Shown in pieces: positions 6,404-14,437 of a DNA stretch of 64,000 bases. The position numbers were made by a program, and so were the translations under genes. The notes below the pieces were generated by a model. That model had not been told where the DNA came from, ran no database searches, and saw nothing but the letters and a program-made list of their open reading frames with translations. Each line of letters starts with the position of its first letter. Positions within the stretch are counted from its first letter, which is position 1. Origin of the DNA: Acidiphilium sp. (lineage in GTDB: Bacteria; Pseudomonadota; Alphaproteobacteria; Acetobacterales; Acetobacteraceae); assembly GCA_028688765.1 (NCBI GenBank), contig JAQTXO010000001.1, positions 20,163-84,162 on the forward strand. Reading direction: 5' to 3'.

Positions 6404-8752
6404 CTAGTCTGCCGCGTCTTCGGCGGGGGGGATGATGTCGGTTCCCGCGTTCAGCGTGGCATCCGTCCCTGAAGCGCCGCTGCTATTGTTACCATTATTG
6501 CTGTTGCCGCGTCCACCGCGATTTTGCGAAGCTGGACCGCTCAGGCGGCCCGATCCGCCACCTCCGGCCAGGCGACTGATCCCGGCGGAGGCGAGTCTTG
6601 CGTCCATTTCGCCCTGATAAACGCGGTTGATTTCGCCGACGGTGCCGCGGGTACCCTGGGTGGTGGTGGCGAGGGCGAATTGTTCCATATCGACCCGGCT
6701 GGCGGGTGCGAACCCGACCCATTTGATCACCTGGTAGGGCACCTGGCTGATCATCCGGAATCCCATGACGGCCCAGGTCATTTCGATCACCACGAGCATG
6801 GCGAGGAGGACGATCACCCCGAGGATGTTGGTGAGGACGTAACCTTGCTGGAATACGAAGTCGGCTCCGAGGTTGAAGGTCTCGAAGGTCAGCCAGGACA
6901 TGACCGTGAACACCCAGTAGCCGAGCATCAGGCCGAACAGCATCAGCACGGGGCGGAACAGGACATTGAACAACAGGCTGTAGCCGTAATAAGCGCGGCC
7001 GTGAAAGCCTTCTCCCTGATAGGTCATATGGGCGAGCATCCAGAGCGGGACCGCGATCATCGCCTCGATCACCAGGATGAACCAGCTTGCGACGCCGGCG
7101 ATCCACATGGTCAGGGGAATCATCGGCATAACGAAGGCGAGAATCAATCCGGGAACCAGCAGTGCCATGCACAGGGTGAAGACGAAGCTGCCAAGGACAC
7201 CGCCATCGAAGACCTTGGCGGCTACGGCGGCCGCCTCCCCTTCGGGAAACACCCGGACGATCCGGGCCCAGAGGCCTTTGGCGTTTGCGGCTCGGAGGCC
7301 ACCGATGGCGACCATCGCACCGGTCGAGGCCACGATCATTTTGGAGCCGACGATGGCCATGCTGGCGAAGGGGTCCTGCCAGACCCCGGCAGTGGGGGCG
7401 AGGGCCTGGGTGAGGTTGTTCAGCAGGATCTGGTTGATCGACATTCGCTTGAGCAGGAACGCCATGGGACCCGTTGGTGTGGTGCCGGCCTTGTCGCCGA
7501 TGCCGCTTGGGGGTGACGCACTATCGTTGGTTGTGGCGTTGTTTTCGATTTCCTGCATGAATTTGGCTGTGGCGATCATGGCGGGAGCGATATCCGAAGC
7601 GATTGCCGGTCCGATCCCGGAATAGCTTGGCTTCGCCGGCGTGCCGAGGGTGATGCCGAGCATCGACAATGTGGCTCCGTTGATCTGCGCGATTTTCCAG
7701 AAGTAGGCACCGGCTCCGGCCCAGCCGAGATTTTCCATTTGTTGTTCGGCGGTGTCGAGATTGCCTTGGGTTCCCTGTGCCGTGCGGAGCGTGGCGATGA
7801 CGTTGGTGGCGGCAGTGGTCATCAGATTGACCAATTGATTGGTCGCTGTGACGTAGGTGGCCCAGAGCGGTTGCAGGGCGGCGCTGTTGCGGGTGGTCCA
7901 CCAGGTATTGGCGGCGGTTTGGGCGGCGGGCCGGATGGTGGTGCCGAGGACGTAGTTGATGTCGGCGAGGATATTAGCGGACATGTTGGTATTCACGCCG
8001 TCGATGGTCTGGGCACCGTTGCCGGTCTTGACCTCGATCGATCCACAGGTCGGGTTGCTACCAGTCTGGTTGCCGATGAGGCTGTAGTTGAGATCGATGA
8101 ATCCGCTGGATCCGCTGCCGCCGGTGACCTCGCCGGGCGGCGGCACTTCCTGGTCGTTGTTGGCGGCGTCATTGATCAGGGCGCGGCAGACTTCGGAGTT
8201 GATCAGTTCGGCGACGAGGGGTTCGACATTGGGAATCTGTGGCTTGGTGATCGGCAGGCCCTGGGGGCCGATCGCCTGGATGGCATTGTTGTAGATCGTA
8301 GTGGCTCCCCCGATCGCCCATCCTGCGATCTTGATCACACCGCCCTGTCCGACCGAGAATCCGGTGGCCAGCGGGATCATCATGATGGCGGCGAAGCCCA
8401 TGCGGACCGGGGACCAGGACGATGTTTTTTCGCTGAGCACGCGGCCGGTCTCGGCCCCGCGATGGATTTCGATGATGGTGCTGTAGGCGACGTACGCCAT
8501 GGCGATCAGCATGACGAGGGCGTTGAGATCGCCGAGCATGATGCCGATGACGGTCTGTTCGCCGCCCAGGCCGGGGGTGTTGGGATTGCCGGTCAGGGGA
8601 AACAGTTCGTTGAGAATCTGGCTCGACCAGTCGGTGCCCGGCGCGAGTTGCTGCCAGGTGATGTTGGCCGGAGTGGCACCGGCGGCATGAGCCGTGGCCA
8701 TCATGACGCCCAGGAGGAGAAGCGGCAGGCAGAGTCGCTTGATGAACGTCAT
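6404..8752 (-). CDS. traY: DotA/TraY-family polytopic membrane protein
   Basis: The 782-residue protein starts with a cleavable signal peptide (MTFIKRLCLPLLLLGVMMATAHA), then a Trp/Gly-rich periplasmic stretch and a first membrane segment (LNALVMLIAMAYVAYSTIIEIHRG). A long, Thr/Asn-rich periplasmic loop covers about residues 150-440. A cluster of membrane segments (about 450-690) follows, including FVFTLCMALLVPGLILAF and WFILVIEAMIAVPLWMLAHMTYQGEG. This architecture and the latter motif are typical of DotA (Legionella) and TraY (IncI plasmids), an inner-membrane protein essential for type IVB transfer. The C-terminus is Gly/Asn/Ser-rich and low complexity. It sits in the minus-strand operon between the DUF3991-like gene and the coiled-coil gene. 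Confidence 0.85.
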   Translation of the reverse strand: MTFIKRLCLPLLLLGVMMATAHAAGATPANITWQQLAPGTDWSSQILNELFPLTGNPNTPGLGGEQTVIGIMLGDLNALVMLIAMAYVAYSTIIEIHRGAETGRVLSEKTSSWSPVRMGFAAIMMIPLATGFSVGQGGVIKIAGWAIGGATTIYNNAIQAIGPQGLPITKPQIPNVEPLVAELINSEVCRALINDAANNDQEVPPPGEVTGGSGSSGFIDLNYSLIGNQTGSNPTCGSIEVKTGNGAQTIDGVNTNMSANILADINYVLGTTIRPAAQTAANTWWTTRNSAALQPLWATYVTATNQLVNLMTTAATNVIATLRTAQGTQGNLDTAEQQMENLGWAGAGAYFWKIAQINGATLSMLGITLGTPAKPSYSGIGPAIASDIAPAMIATAKFMQEIENNATTNDSASPPSGIGDKAGTTPTGPMAFLLKRMSINQILLNNLTQALAPTAGVWQDPFASMAIVGSKMIVASTGAMVAIGGLRAANAKGLWARIVRVFPEGEAAAVAAKVFDGGVLGSFVFTLCMALLVPGLILAFVMPMIPLTMWIAGVASWFILVIEAMIAVPLWMLAHMTYQGEGFHGRAYYGYSLLFNVLFRPVLMLFGLMLGYWVFTVMSWLTFETFNLGADFVFQQGYVLTNILGVIVLLAMLVVIEMTWAVMGFRMISQVPYQVIKWVGFAPASRVDMEQFALATTTQGTRGTVGEINRVYQGEMDARLASAGISRLAGGGGSGRLSGPASQNRGGRGNSNNGNNSSGASGTDATLNAGTDIIPPAEDAAD

Positions 8753-8771
8753 GATGCTGGCCTTGATTGGG

Positions 8772-11213
8772 TTACATTCCCATGCCGGGGCTGTTGTCCT
8801 GCTGAGACTGGCTGGCCGAGCCGGGGGCGAGGTGGAGAACCTGACGGATCGTGGCGATGGCCTGGCGAAGGGCCTCGCGGATTTTTTCGCCGAGGTTTTC
8901 GATCATGCTGGTTCCCGGTTCGGTGCCGGGGAAGGCCTGTGCGGCCTTGGCGAGGGTTTCTTCTACCGGCTGGAATTTGGCTTCGTATTCCTTGGGATTG
9001 CGTTCGAACCGCCGGTAGGCGGCGTCGAGTTTGGCGCGATCCTCGCCGTAATCGTTGAGCCGGTTCACCACACGGTCGACGGCGGTGGCGAGGGCGTCGT
9101 TCTGCTTGAGCGAGGATTCGAATTCTTGGCGCAGTCCGGCGTAACGGCCGTCGGGCCGCATTTCGCTGAGGACTTTTTCGACGTTACCATCTTCGGTCCT
9201 GGCGGCGCTGTTGATCCGGGAGACGATATCGCGCCCTGGGCCTTCGACCAGATCTTTCATGGCGCTGGCTGCGGCGAGAGCGGAGCGTTCGGCGTTGGCG
9301 GTGAAGGCATCGATCCGGGATTGCGATTCACGCTTGCCGATCGATTCGATCATTTCGGCCATTCCGGGTTCTTCTGCGGTTTTCGGCCAGTTGGGCGGCG
9401 CGTCGGCGCGGGCGGTCTGGGCTTCGGTCGGCCGGAGGGGGCCGAACAGGATTTCGCTGGTAGCATCGATGAACGAGCGTGACCGTGCCGGGGTTTCCGT
9501 GGTTGCGGTGGCTGACGTCGCGGCGGGCTGCGGGGTCGGGGCGGGGGTTGCGGTGGTCGGTGCTCCAGGGGTTGGGGTGGCTGGTGCGGCTTGGCCGTTT
9601 GCGGCGGCCTCGGCGGCTTTGGCGGCGGCGCGTTTCGCGTGGGCCGAGTTGGGGCCATAGGTAAAATCATGCCAGGTCATGGCGATGTCGTTGAGGGTTT
9701 TGAGGAAATCGCCGCTTTTGCGGACCGGTGCGATGACCTCGGGGGTACCGACCTTGGCCTGTGCCAAGCCTTCACTTTTCTGCTGTTGCGCGGCCTGTGC
9801 CGCCGTCTGGCTCTGGGCGGTCTTGGCTCCGGTTTGATCCAATTTTTCATCAGCCTGACCGACTTTCTGTGATATTTCGTTGGCGGTTTGCTGCGTCGTT
9901 TGGGCGGTCTGCTGCGTCGTTTGGGCGGTCTGCTGCGTTGTTTGGGCGGTCTGCCGCGTGCTGGCGGCGTCGGTTTCGCTTTTGCTGGTGTTGCTTCCCA
10001 TATTCACCACTGCGTCAACGACCCGGTCCTTGAGGCCGGCCAGCCGCGCATTGATTTCGGTGGTCATTTGCGGGTCGGGTTGGCTGCTCACGAATTTTGC
10101 GGCTCCCCGGATATCTTCGACCAGTTTTTGTTCCGGCAGATTTTTGGTTGCGCCGAGCAGGGTGCCCATTTCATTGTTGTTGAGTCCGGGCATCGTGGTG
10201 GCCCGTTTGGCGAGTTCGTTGCGCAGATCCTCGGCGAGGGTCATGTTTGATCCGGTCAGTTTTTCAACGTCCATCAGCGACCAACCGACCCGCATCCGGT
10301 ATACCGGATCCTGTAGAACGCCGGTGTTCTGTTGCGCTTCCAGCATCATCTGTTCGATCCGTTGCCGGATTTTTTCCATATCGGCGTGGTTCGACGTGGC
10401 GGCGGCTTGTTTGAGCTGTTCCAGGAGGTCGGTCAGAGGGTCTTTGGTTGGGATTTTTGCTGTCGTTTCGGGTTGGGCGGCGGTTGCCGTGACCGTCTCG
10501 CGATTCTGGGCGGCGGACATAGCGTCCTTGATAGTTGGGGCCGTGGGGGAAATCACGCCCGGATCAGCGTTGGGGTGGTCTTTCAAGTAGTAGTGCCAGT
10601 TGAAGGCCAGTTCGGGCGGTCGGTAGCGTGTGGTGGTGAGGGTTTCGGACCCGATATCGGCGACGAGCCTGCGGGCGTATTCGGCGACGAGTTCGCCGGA
10701 GGTGCCCCGGCCGGTGGCGATGGCGAGTTCCGCGTTGGGTTTTTCGGTGAGTTTGGTCAGTTCGGCGCGCAGGGCGTCGCTCGATCCGGTTGAGAAGGAG
10801 CCGCCGGTGGCGAGGTAGAGCGTATCGGGGCGCATTCGTTCGATTTGGGCGAAGGCGAGGGCTTCGAGCGGCTGTTCGGTCAGGACGAGGCGTTGCGGGT
10901 CTTCTCCGCCGGGCAGGCGGAACAGGCTTTTGTGGCTGCCCCGCAGCATCATGGTATTGATTTCGGGTCCGTTGAGGGTGACGCCGGTGATGGCTCCGTC
11001 GGCGTTGCGTTGCGGGAACCAAGCGGTTCCAGCCGGGCCTTCGCGCAGGGCGTCGGTTTTGGAGGCGGCCTCGATGATGCCGGGCGCGATGGCGGCCTGT
11101 TCGGTCAGAAATTTGAACGCGGGCGAACCCGGTTCGACGGCGGGGCTGCGGGTCCATTGCCGCGACGGCGGGACGGGTTCGGCTGAGGTTTCGGAGGCGT
11201 TGTTCTGGCTCAT
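8772..11213 (-). CDS. DUF3991/TOPRIM-like protein with long coiled coil
   Basis: Residues about 20-215 of this 813-residue protein resemble the DUF3991-TOPRIM module found in plasmid relaxases and primases. They include GTAWFPQRNADGAITG, TMMLRGSHKSLFRLPGG, LVLTEQPLEALAFAQIE (the acidic TOPRIM strand) and LAIATGRGTSGE. No relaxase HUH motif or primase zinc finger precedes it. The remainder is Ala/Gln-rich coiled coil with a 21-base tandem repeat encoding QTAQTTQ units (about residues 421-441), a Pro/Thr/Ala linker near 535-575 and further helices. It lies between an exported protein gene and dotA in the transfer operon, so a DNA-processing role in conjugation is likely, but the domain call comes from motif memory only. 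Confidence 0.6.
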   Translation of the reverse strand: MSQNNASETSAEPVPPSRQWTRSPAVEPGSPAFKFLTEQAAIAPGIIEAASKTDALREGPAGTAWFPQRNADGAITGVTLNGPEINTMMLRGSHKSLFRLPGGEDPQRLVLTEQPLEALAFAQIERMRPDTLYLATGGSFSTGSSDALRAELTKLTEKPNAELAIATGRGTSGELVAEYARRLVADIGSETLTTTRYRPPELAFNWHYYLKDHPNADPGVISPTAPTIKDAMSAAQNRETVTATAAQPETTAKIPTKDPLTDLLEQLKQAAATSNHADMEKIRQRIEQMMLEAQQNTGVLQDPVYRMRVGWSLMDVEKLTGSNMTLAEDLRNELAKRATTMPGLNNNEMGTLLGATKNLPEQKLVEDIRGAAKFVSSQPDPQMTTEINARLAGLKDRVVDAVVNMGSNTSKSETDAASTRQTAQTTQQTAQTTQQTAQTTQQTANEISQKVGQADEKLDQTGAKTAQSQTAAQAAQQQKSEGLAQAKVGTPEVIAPVRKSGDFLKTLNDIAMTWHDFTYGPNSAHAKRAAAKAAEAAANGQAAPATPTPGAPTTATPAPTPQPAATSATATTETPARSRSFIDATSEILFGPLRPTEAQTARADAPPNWPKTAEEPGMAEMIESIGKRESQSRIDAFTANAERSALAAASAMKDLVEGPGRDIVSRINSAARTEDGNVEKVLSEMRPDGRYAGLRQEFESSLKQNDALATAVDRVVNRLNDYGEDRAKLDAAYRRFERNPKEYEAKFQPVEETLAKAAQAFPGTEPGTSMIENLGEKIREALRQAIATIRQVLHLAPGSASQSQQDNSPGMGM
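9889..9951. repeat. 21-bp tandem repeat (3 units) coding a Gln/Thr heptad
   Basis: Units start at 9889, 9910 and 9931 (TGCTGCGTCGTTTGGGCGGTC; the third has one C-to-T change). Each adds one seven-residue QTAQTTQ-type unit in a coiled-coil region. It is unrelated in sequence to the repeat at 6037 but has the same length. Confidence 0.95.
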
Positions 11214-11223
11214 GATTTTACCT

Positions 11224-12399
11224 TTAATTGCTGGCGACGGTGGGGATGGGAATGGAGGAGGGTGGTTGAAGCTGGTGCTGGGCGGTGTCGGCGAGGAGAG
11301 ACGCCTCGATCATGGCGGTCTGCTGGCTGAGGCGGTATTGCGCGACCGCGATATAGTTGCTCTGGGCGAGTTCGACGGCGATTTCGCGTTGGACCGAGGC
11401 GGGTGGTTCGGCGACGAGGTTGGCGTGCCACTGGATGTTGGATTCGCGGCGATTGGCATCGAGTTCGAGGGCTTCGAGCCAGCTGGCGGTGGTCACGACC
11501 GTTTGGCCTTCTGCCGCAAGTTCGGCTCGTTGGGCGGTGGTCAGGGTGACGGTCGGAGTGCGCTGGGCGATGATGTCGCTGACCACCTGGCGTGCGAGGC
11601 TCATCTCGGCATTGTAATGCCGCCGCCAGATGATGGCGTTCTGGCCGGCGTTGCTGGCGAGTTGGCTGCCCCGGATGGCGGCGGGGGCGACCGGCTGGAT
11701 CAGGACGGTGGCGAAATTGTTGGCGGTATTGAGACCGGTCTGGCCGTCGAAGGTCGACTGGCCCAGGATGGAATCGGCATCCTGATCGGCGTCGGGGGTG
11801 GCGGTTTCCTGGCACTCGCCGGCTGAGGCGTCGTTGGCCGAGCAGTAGAGGCTGTAGTGCAGTTTGTTGATCGAGGCGATGCCCTGGGCCATGCCGTTGT
11901 AGCTTGGCGTACCGGGCTGGGCCTGGTCTCGTGCGTTCTGGATATTGGCGATCACCGCAGCTGTCGCTGCGGCCTGATTGCCGGCCGCGACGATGCTCTG
12001 GCCATTGGTCAGGCTGTCGCAGGTCTGCGGCGTGACGACGTGTTGCTGGACGATTTGTGCGTCCGCCATCTGCCGGTTGACGATGGCGTTGGCCTGATTC
12101 GAAGCGTCGACGATTTGTTGGGTGGCACCGACTTGTCCCTTCATATAATTGGACAATTGGGTGAAGCCGTCGCCGAGCTGGTTGTTGATATAGGTCTGGA
12201 CGCTTTGCAGTTTGCCGCTCAATGCGTTCTGCATGGTGGTCACGTCGGTGCCGACCGTCTGCACCGCCTGGATCAGCAACACGATGTCGCCAAGGCCGAA
12301 CGCCCGTGCGCGTTGGGGGGTCAGGACGGTCGCGCCGAGGATGAGTCCGGTCGCACCGGCGGCCAGCAAGGCGGGGCGCATGATCCGGCGGGCTTTCAT
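11224..12399 (-). CDS. Exported helical protein of the transfer operon
   Basis: I chose the ATG at 12399 (MKARRIMRPALLAAGATGLILGATV), which overlaps the upstream stop as ATGA; a longer frame to 12606 only runs back through the neighbouring gene. The 391-residue product has a signal peptide ending near RARAFG, then long Gln/Asn/Ala-rich helices (LLIQAVQTVGTDVTTMQNALSGKLQ). Two cysteine pairs and a C-terminal helical stretch with many alanines follow. Size, export and position are compatible with an IcmX/TraW-type periplasmic component, and the helical pattern is also reminiscent of VirB5/TrbJ pilus-tip proteins. I cannot decide between them. Confidence 0.65.
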   Translation of the reverse strand: MKARRIMRPALLAAGATGLILGATVLTPQRARAFGLGDIVLLIQAVQTVGTDVTTMQNALSGKLQSVQTYINNQLGDGFTQLSNYMKGQVGATQQIVDASNQANAIVNRQMADAQIVQQHVVTPQTCDSLTNGQSIVAAGNQAAATAAVIANIQNARDQAQPGTPSYNGMAQGIASINKLHYSLYCSANDASAGECQETATPDADQDADSILGQSTFDGQTGLNTANNFATVLIQPVAPAAIRGSQLASNAGQNAIIWRRHYNAEMSLARQVVSDIIAQRTPTVTLTTAQRAELAAEGQTVVTTASWLEALELDANRRESNIQWHANLVAEPPASVQREIAVELAQSNYIAVAQYRLSQQTAMIEASLLADTAQHQLQPPSSIPIPTVASN

Positions 12400-12983
12400 G
12401 GGCCGACTCCATTGGGGTTCGGGTAGCCGGTGGGCGACATGGCCTGGCCGTTGACGTAGAGGCTGGACTGGCCGGTCCCGTTGAGGCTGGTGCCAATGGA
12501 GGCGATGGTTGGGCCGCCGCCACCGAGGTTTAAGGACGGGCAGAAATTGCCGAAGCCCAAATTGCCGAAGCCGCCGAGGTTGAAGCCGGTAATGGTGAGA
12601 CCACACTGGGCGGTACCCATGGCGGATTGATAGGCCTGGGTGGCTGCGCCGCAGATTTTTCCCTCGACATCCTGGAGCAGATTAGCGGGATTCAGGAGAT
12701 TGGTGATGACGTTCAGCCCGACGCCGTTGAAAAAATTTCCGAGGCAGGAGAGTTGGGTGACCGATTGTGGGGCCTGGACGATCTGGTTATTGGCGGCGAT
12801 CGCTGCGGTGATGCCGGTTGCGGCGGCCTGGGCGAGAACGGCGCAACCGGTGGTGCTGCCGGTATTGGCGGTGCTTCCGCCGGGTGCTCCTTGGGCGAGG
12901 GCTTGCGGGATCGGCGTGAGCGCAAGGCTGAGGGCGAGGCATCCTGCGCTAAGCCGCCCGATGGTAGGGGTTTGGGTGATCAT
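12396..12983 (-). CDS. Exported Gly/Asn-rich protein of the transfer operon
   Basis: The 195-residue protein has a clear signal peptide (MITQTPTIGRLSAGCLALSLALTPIPQALAQG). The mature part has several cysteines (GCAVLAQAAA, LSCLGNFFNG, GKICGAATQ, AQCGL, NFCPSL), likely disulfide-bonded in the periplasm, and a Gly/Phe/Asn-rich C-terminus (GFNLGGFGNLGFGNF). No family is recognised. It overlaps both neighbours by four bases, so it belongs to the DotA-containing operon, probably as an envelope or surface component of the transfer machinery. Confidence 0.65.
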   Translation of the reverse strand: MITQTPTIGRLSAGCLALSLALTPIPQALAQGAPGGSTANTGSTTGCAVLAQAAATGITAAIAANNQIVQAPQSVTQLSCLGNFFNGVGLNVITNLLNPANLLQDVEGKICGAATQAYQSAMGTAQCGLTITGFNLGGFGNLGFGNFCPSLNLGGGGPTIASIGTSLNGTGQSSLYVNGQAMSPTGYPNPNGVGP

Positions 12984-13447
12984 GGGGTGCTGTCCTGTGC
13001 GATGCGACAGGCCTCGAGCAATGCGGCGAGGCGATTACTGGAGAAAATCCGCCGGAGCAGTTGCTGGCGGTGGAGGAACCCGACGGATTGGCGAATTGCG
13101 TCACCGGTTCCGTCCGGTCCGGGTGTAGCCAAAGCGCGCATGATTGCCTGACCGTTCGGCACGGCTTCGCTTGCCAGCCAGTCGATCACCCGGGCCTGAC
13201 GGGCAAGGCTGATCCGTGCCAGGACACCGGCGAGCAGGGGCCGGTCGGGTTCGCTGCGGATCGCTTCGGAAAAAAGCTGGGGATCGCCGTCGAGTGCCCG
13301 GTCGAGGGCGGCTCCGAATCTGAGAACGGCGTTTTCGCACGGGGCATCCGCTTCGATCGTGTCGCGATCGGGGTCAATGGGATCTTCCAGCAATAGACCA
13401 AAACCGGCGGTCCACGCCGCGAGGGCGATGGGGTTGAGATCAGGCAT
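12980..13447 (-). CDS. Hypothetical soluble protein, first gene of the minus-strand transfer operon
   Basis: The start is the ATG at 13447 because a full GGAGGT site (13455-13460) sits seven bases upstream; the frame could extend to 13483. The 155-residue product is soluble and mostly helical (LLAGVLARISLARQARVIDWLASE, FLHRQQLLRRIFSSNRLAALLEACR). It has no recognised domain. The shared ACTTTCATCGT element lies about 35 bases upstream, marking this as the head of the operon that runs through dotA to the methyltransferase. A small cytoplasmic chaperone or adaptor is possible but not shown. Confidence 0.65.
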   Translation of the reverse strand: MPDLNPIALAAWTAGFGLLLEDPIDPDRDTIEADAPCENAVLRFGAALDRALDGDPQLFSEAIRSEPDRPLLAGVLARISLARQARVIDWLASEAVPNGQAIMRALATPGPDGTGDAIRQSVGFLHRQQLLRRIFSSNRLAALLEACRIAQDSTP

Positions 13448-13481
13448 GCGGCTCACCTCCTGACCGGCAGGGTCGGACCGC

Positions 13482-13492
13482 ACGATGAAAGT
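13482..13492 (-). promoter_or_regulatory. Transfer-regulon element ACTTTCATCGT, site 1
   Basis: An exact copy on the minus strand, ending 34 bases before the start at 13447. It belongs to a set of seven sites (13482, 13931, 14279, 15369, 18898, 21286, 27271) confined to noncoding gaps of the transfer locus. Confidence 0.65.
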
Positions 13493-13504
13493 GCGAAGCC
13501 GTTT

Positions 13505-13888
13505 TTAGGGCGGAGTGCGCCGATCGATATGCACCATGACCGGGGTGATGGTTGCCGAAAGCCCGGCATGGGCGAGCACGGATTGCAGGACGTCGTTCCA
13601 GGGCCTCCCGCCGCGCCACGACACTCTTATAGTTTGGATATTCACCGAAGGTCTCACCACGACCAGGATCCCTTTTGGTACGATCTGGCGCAGGGCGAAT
13701 GTCAGTGGGACGTTGTGGCCGAAGCCGTGGATGACCGGAAATGCCAGAGATTTCCAGGAACTTTGCGAGGATTCAGGTTTTGGACCCGCTGCCAGTGAAA
13801 AATTGGCGTAGGCCGGTAGCGTCGCGACGATAACGGCGATCGCGATTCCGGCCGACATTCTGGCTGACTGCCGCTTTGTCCGGTGCAT
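13505..13888 (-). CDS. Exported STN/TcpQ-like periplasmic protein
   Basis: The 127-residue protein has a signal peptide (SARMSAGIAIAVIVATLPAYA). Its C-terminal half reads GHNVPLTFALRQIVPKGILVVV, then VSWRGGRPWNDVLQSVLAHAG. This is the alpha/beta pattern of short secretin/TonB N-terminal (STN) domains found in TcpQ, PilL and the DotD N0-like fold. Such domains pack against outer-membrane secretin or core-complex rings. It is transcribed away from the GcrA-like gene, and an ACTTTCATC element lies about 43 bases upstream. A role in the outer-membrane core complex is inferred. Confidence 0.6.
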   Translation of the reverse strand: MHRTKRQSARMSAGIAIAVIVATLPAYANFSLAAGPKPESSQSSWKSLAFPVIHGFGHNVPLTFALRQIVPKGILVVVRPSVNIQTIRVSWRGGRPWNDVLQSVLAHAGLSATITPVMVHIDRRTPP

Positions 13889-13930
13889 ACTCGGTCTCCT
13901 TCAGCGTTCCGGACGTCAATATAGTTTCGA

Positions 13931-13941
13931 GAGATGAAAGT
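13931..13941 (-). promoter_or_regulatory. Transfer-regulon element, site 2 (ACTTTCATCTC)
   Basis: Minus-strand copy matching the first nine bases of ACTTTCATCGT, about 43 bases upstream of the start at 13888. It is the weakest 3' match of the set. Confidence 0.5.
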
Positions 13942-14278
13942 CGGGCAGCCGGAAAAACCAATGATCGTCATCAGACTGTCATTAGCCTGAGGAGTAGAAG
14001 TAACAATGTCGTGATTCGGCTGCGAGGCAGCCGGGCGGCACGGTCGGACCCCGACGATTTCACAACTCTGCAGGTAGATGCAAAGAATAATACGTCGTCG
14101 ATGCGGAGTTTAACGCGATTTGTTAGGCGTGAGTCGTAACCCGTTGTTACCGAGTCGTTTTCTCACGGCGCTGGTTCAATACCGTGCAGCAACTTCAAGG
14201 CGAGTCTGTCTGTATTGTTGTTTTGTTTTGCGGTTACGGTGGTACGGCAATGGGGGTGTTGGGGGCGGGATGCACAGA

Positions 14279-14289
14279 CCGATGAAAGT
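14279..14289 (-). promoter_or_regulatory. Transfer-regulon element, site 3
   Basis: Minus-strand ACTTTCATCGG in the middle of the noncoding region. The nearest minus-strand start (13888) is about 390 bases away, so it may serve a long leader or an unannotated small RNA, or act on the divergent gene at 14438. Confidence 0.4.
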
Positions 14290-14437
14290 ACGATGCGTTA
14301 TTTTCGCGCGAGGCCATGACATATTGTGCTTGTTTTTTCTGAGGCCTGTGCAGCATCATTCGCAATGACCACCGCGCCGGTGGCGGGTCCGCCGTTGGAG
14401 CTTTGGAGCCTGTGCGGTTAATGCATGGAGGAGTCAC

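Larger units (their letters stand above)
13889..14437. other. Noncoding control region between divergent transfer genes
   Basis: No convincing ORF lies in these 549 bases. The region holds two ACTTTCATC elements on the minus strand (13931, 14279), a 7-base hairpin CGGCTGC-GAG-GCAGCCG near 14017-14033, a 6-base hairpin CCACCG-CGC-CGGTGG near 14368-14382, and AT-rich stretches around 14085-14115 and 14205-14230. It separates a minus-strand exported-protein gene from the plus-strand regulator gene. It could hold divergent promoters, an untranslated RNA or a transfer origin. No nick-site consensus was recognised. Confidence 0.55.

Noticed and set aside
7739-9058. 439-residue plus-strand ORF over dotA and the DUF3991-like gene
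   Set aside because: Antisense to two supported genes; extreme Gly/Asp/His composition typical of reverse frames in high-GC DNA.
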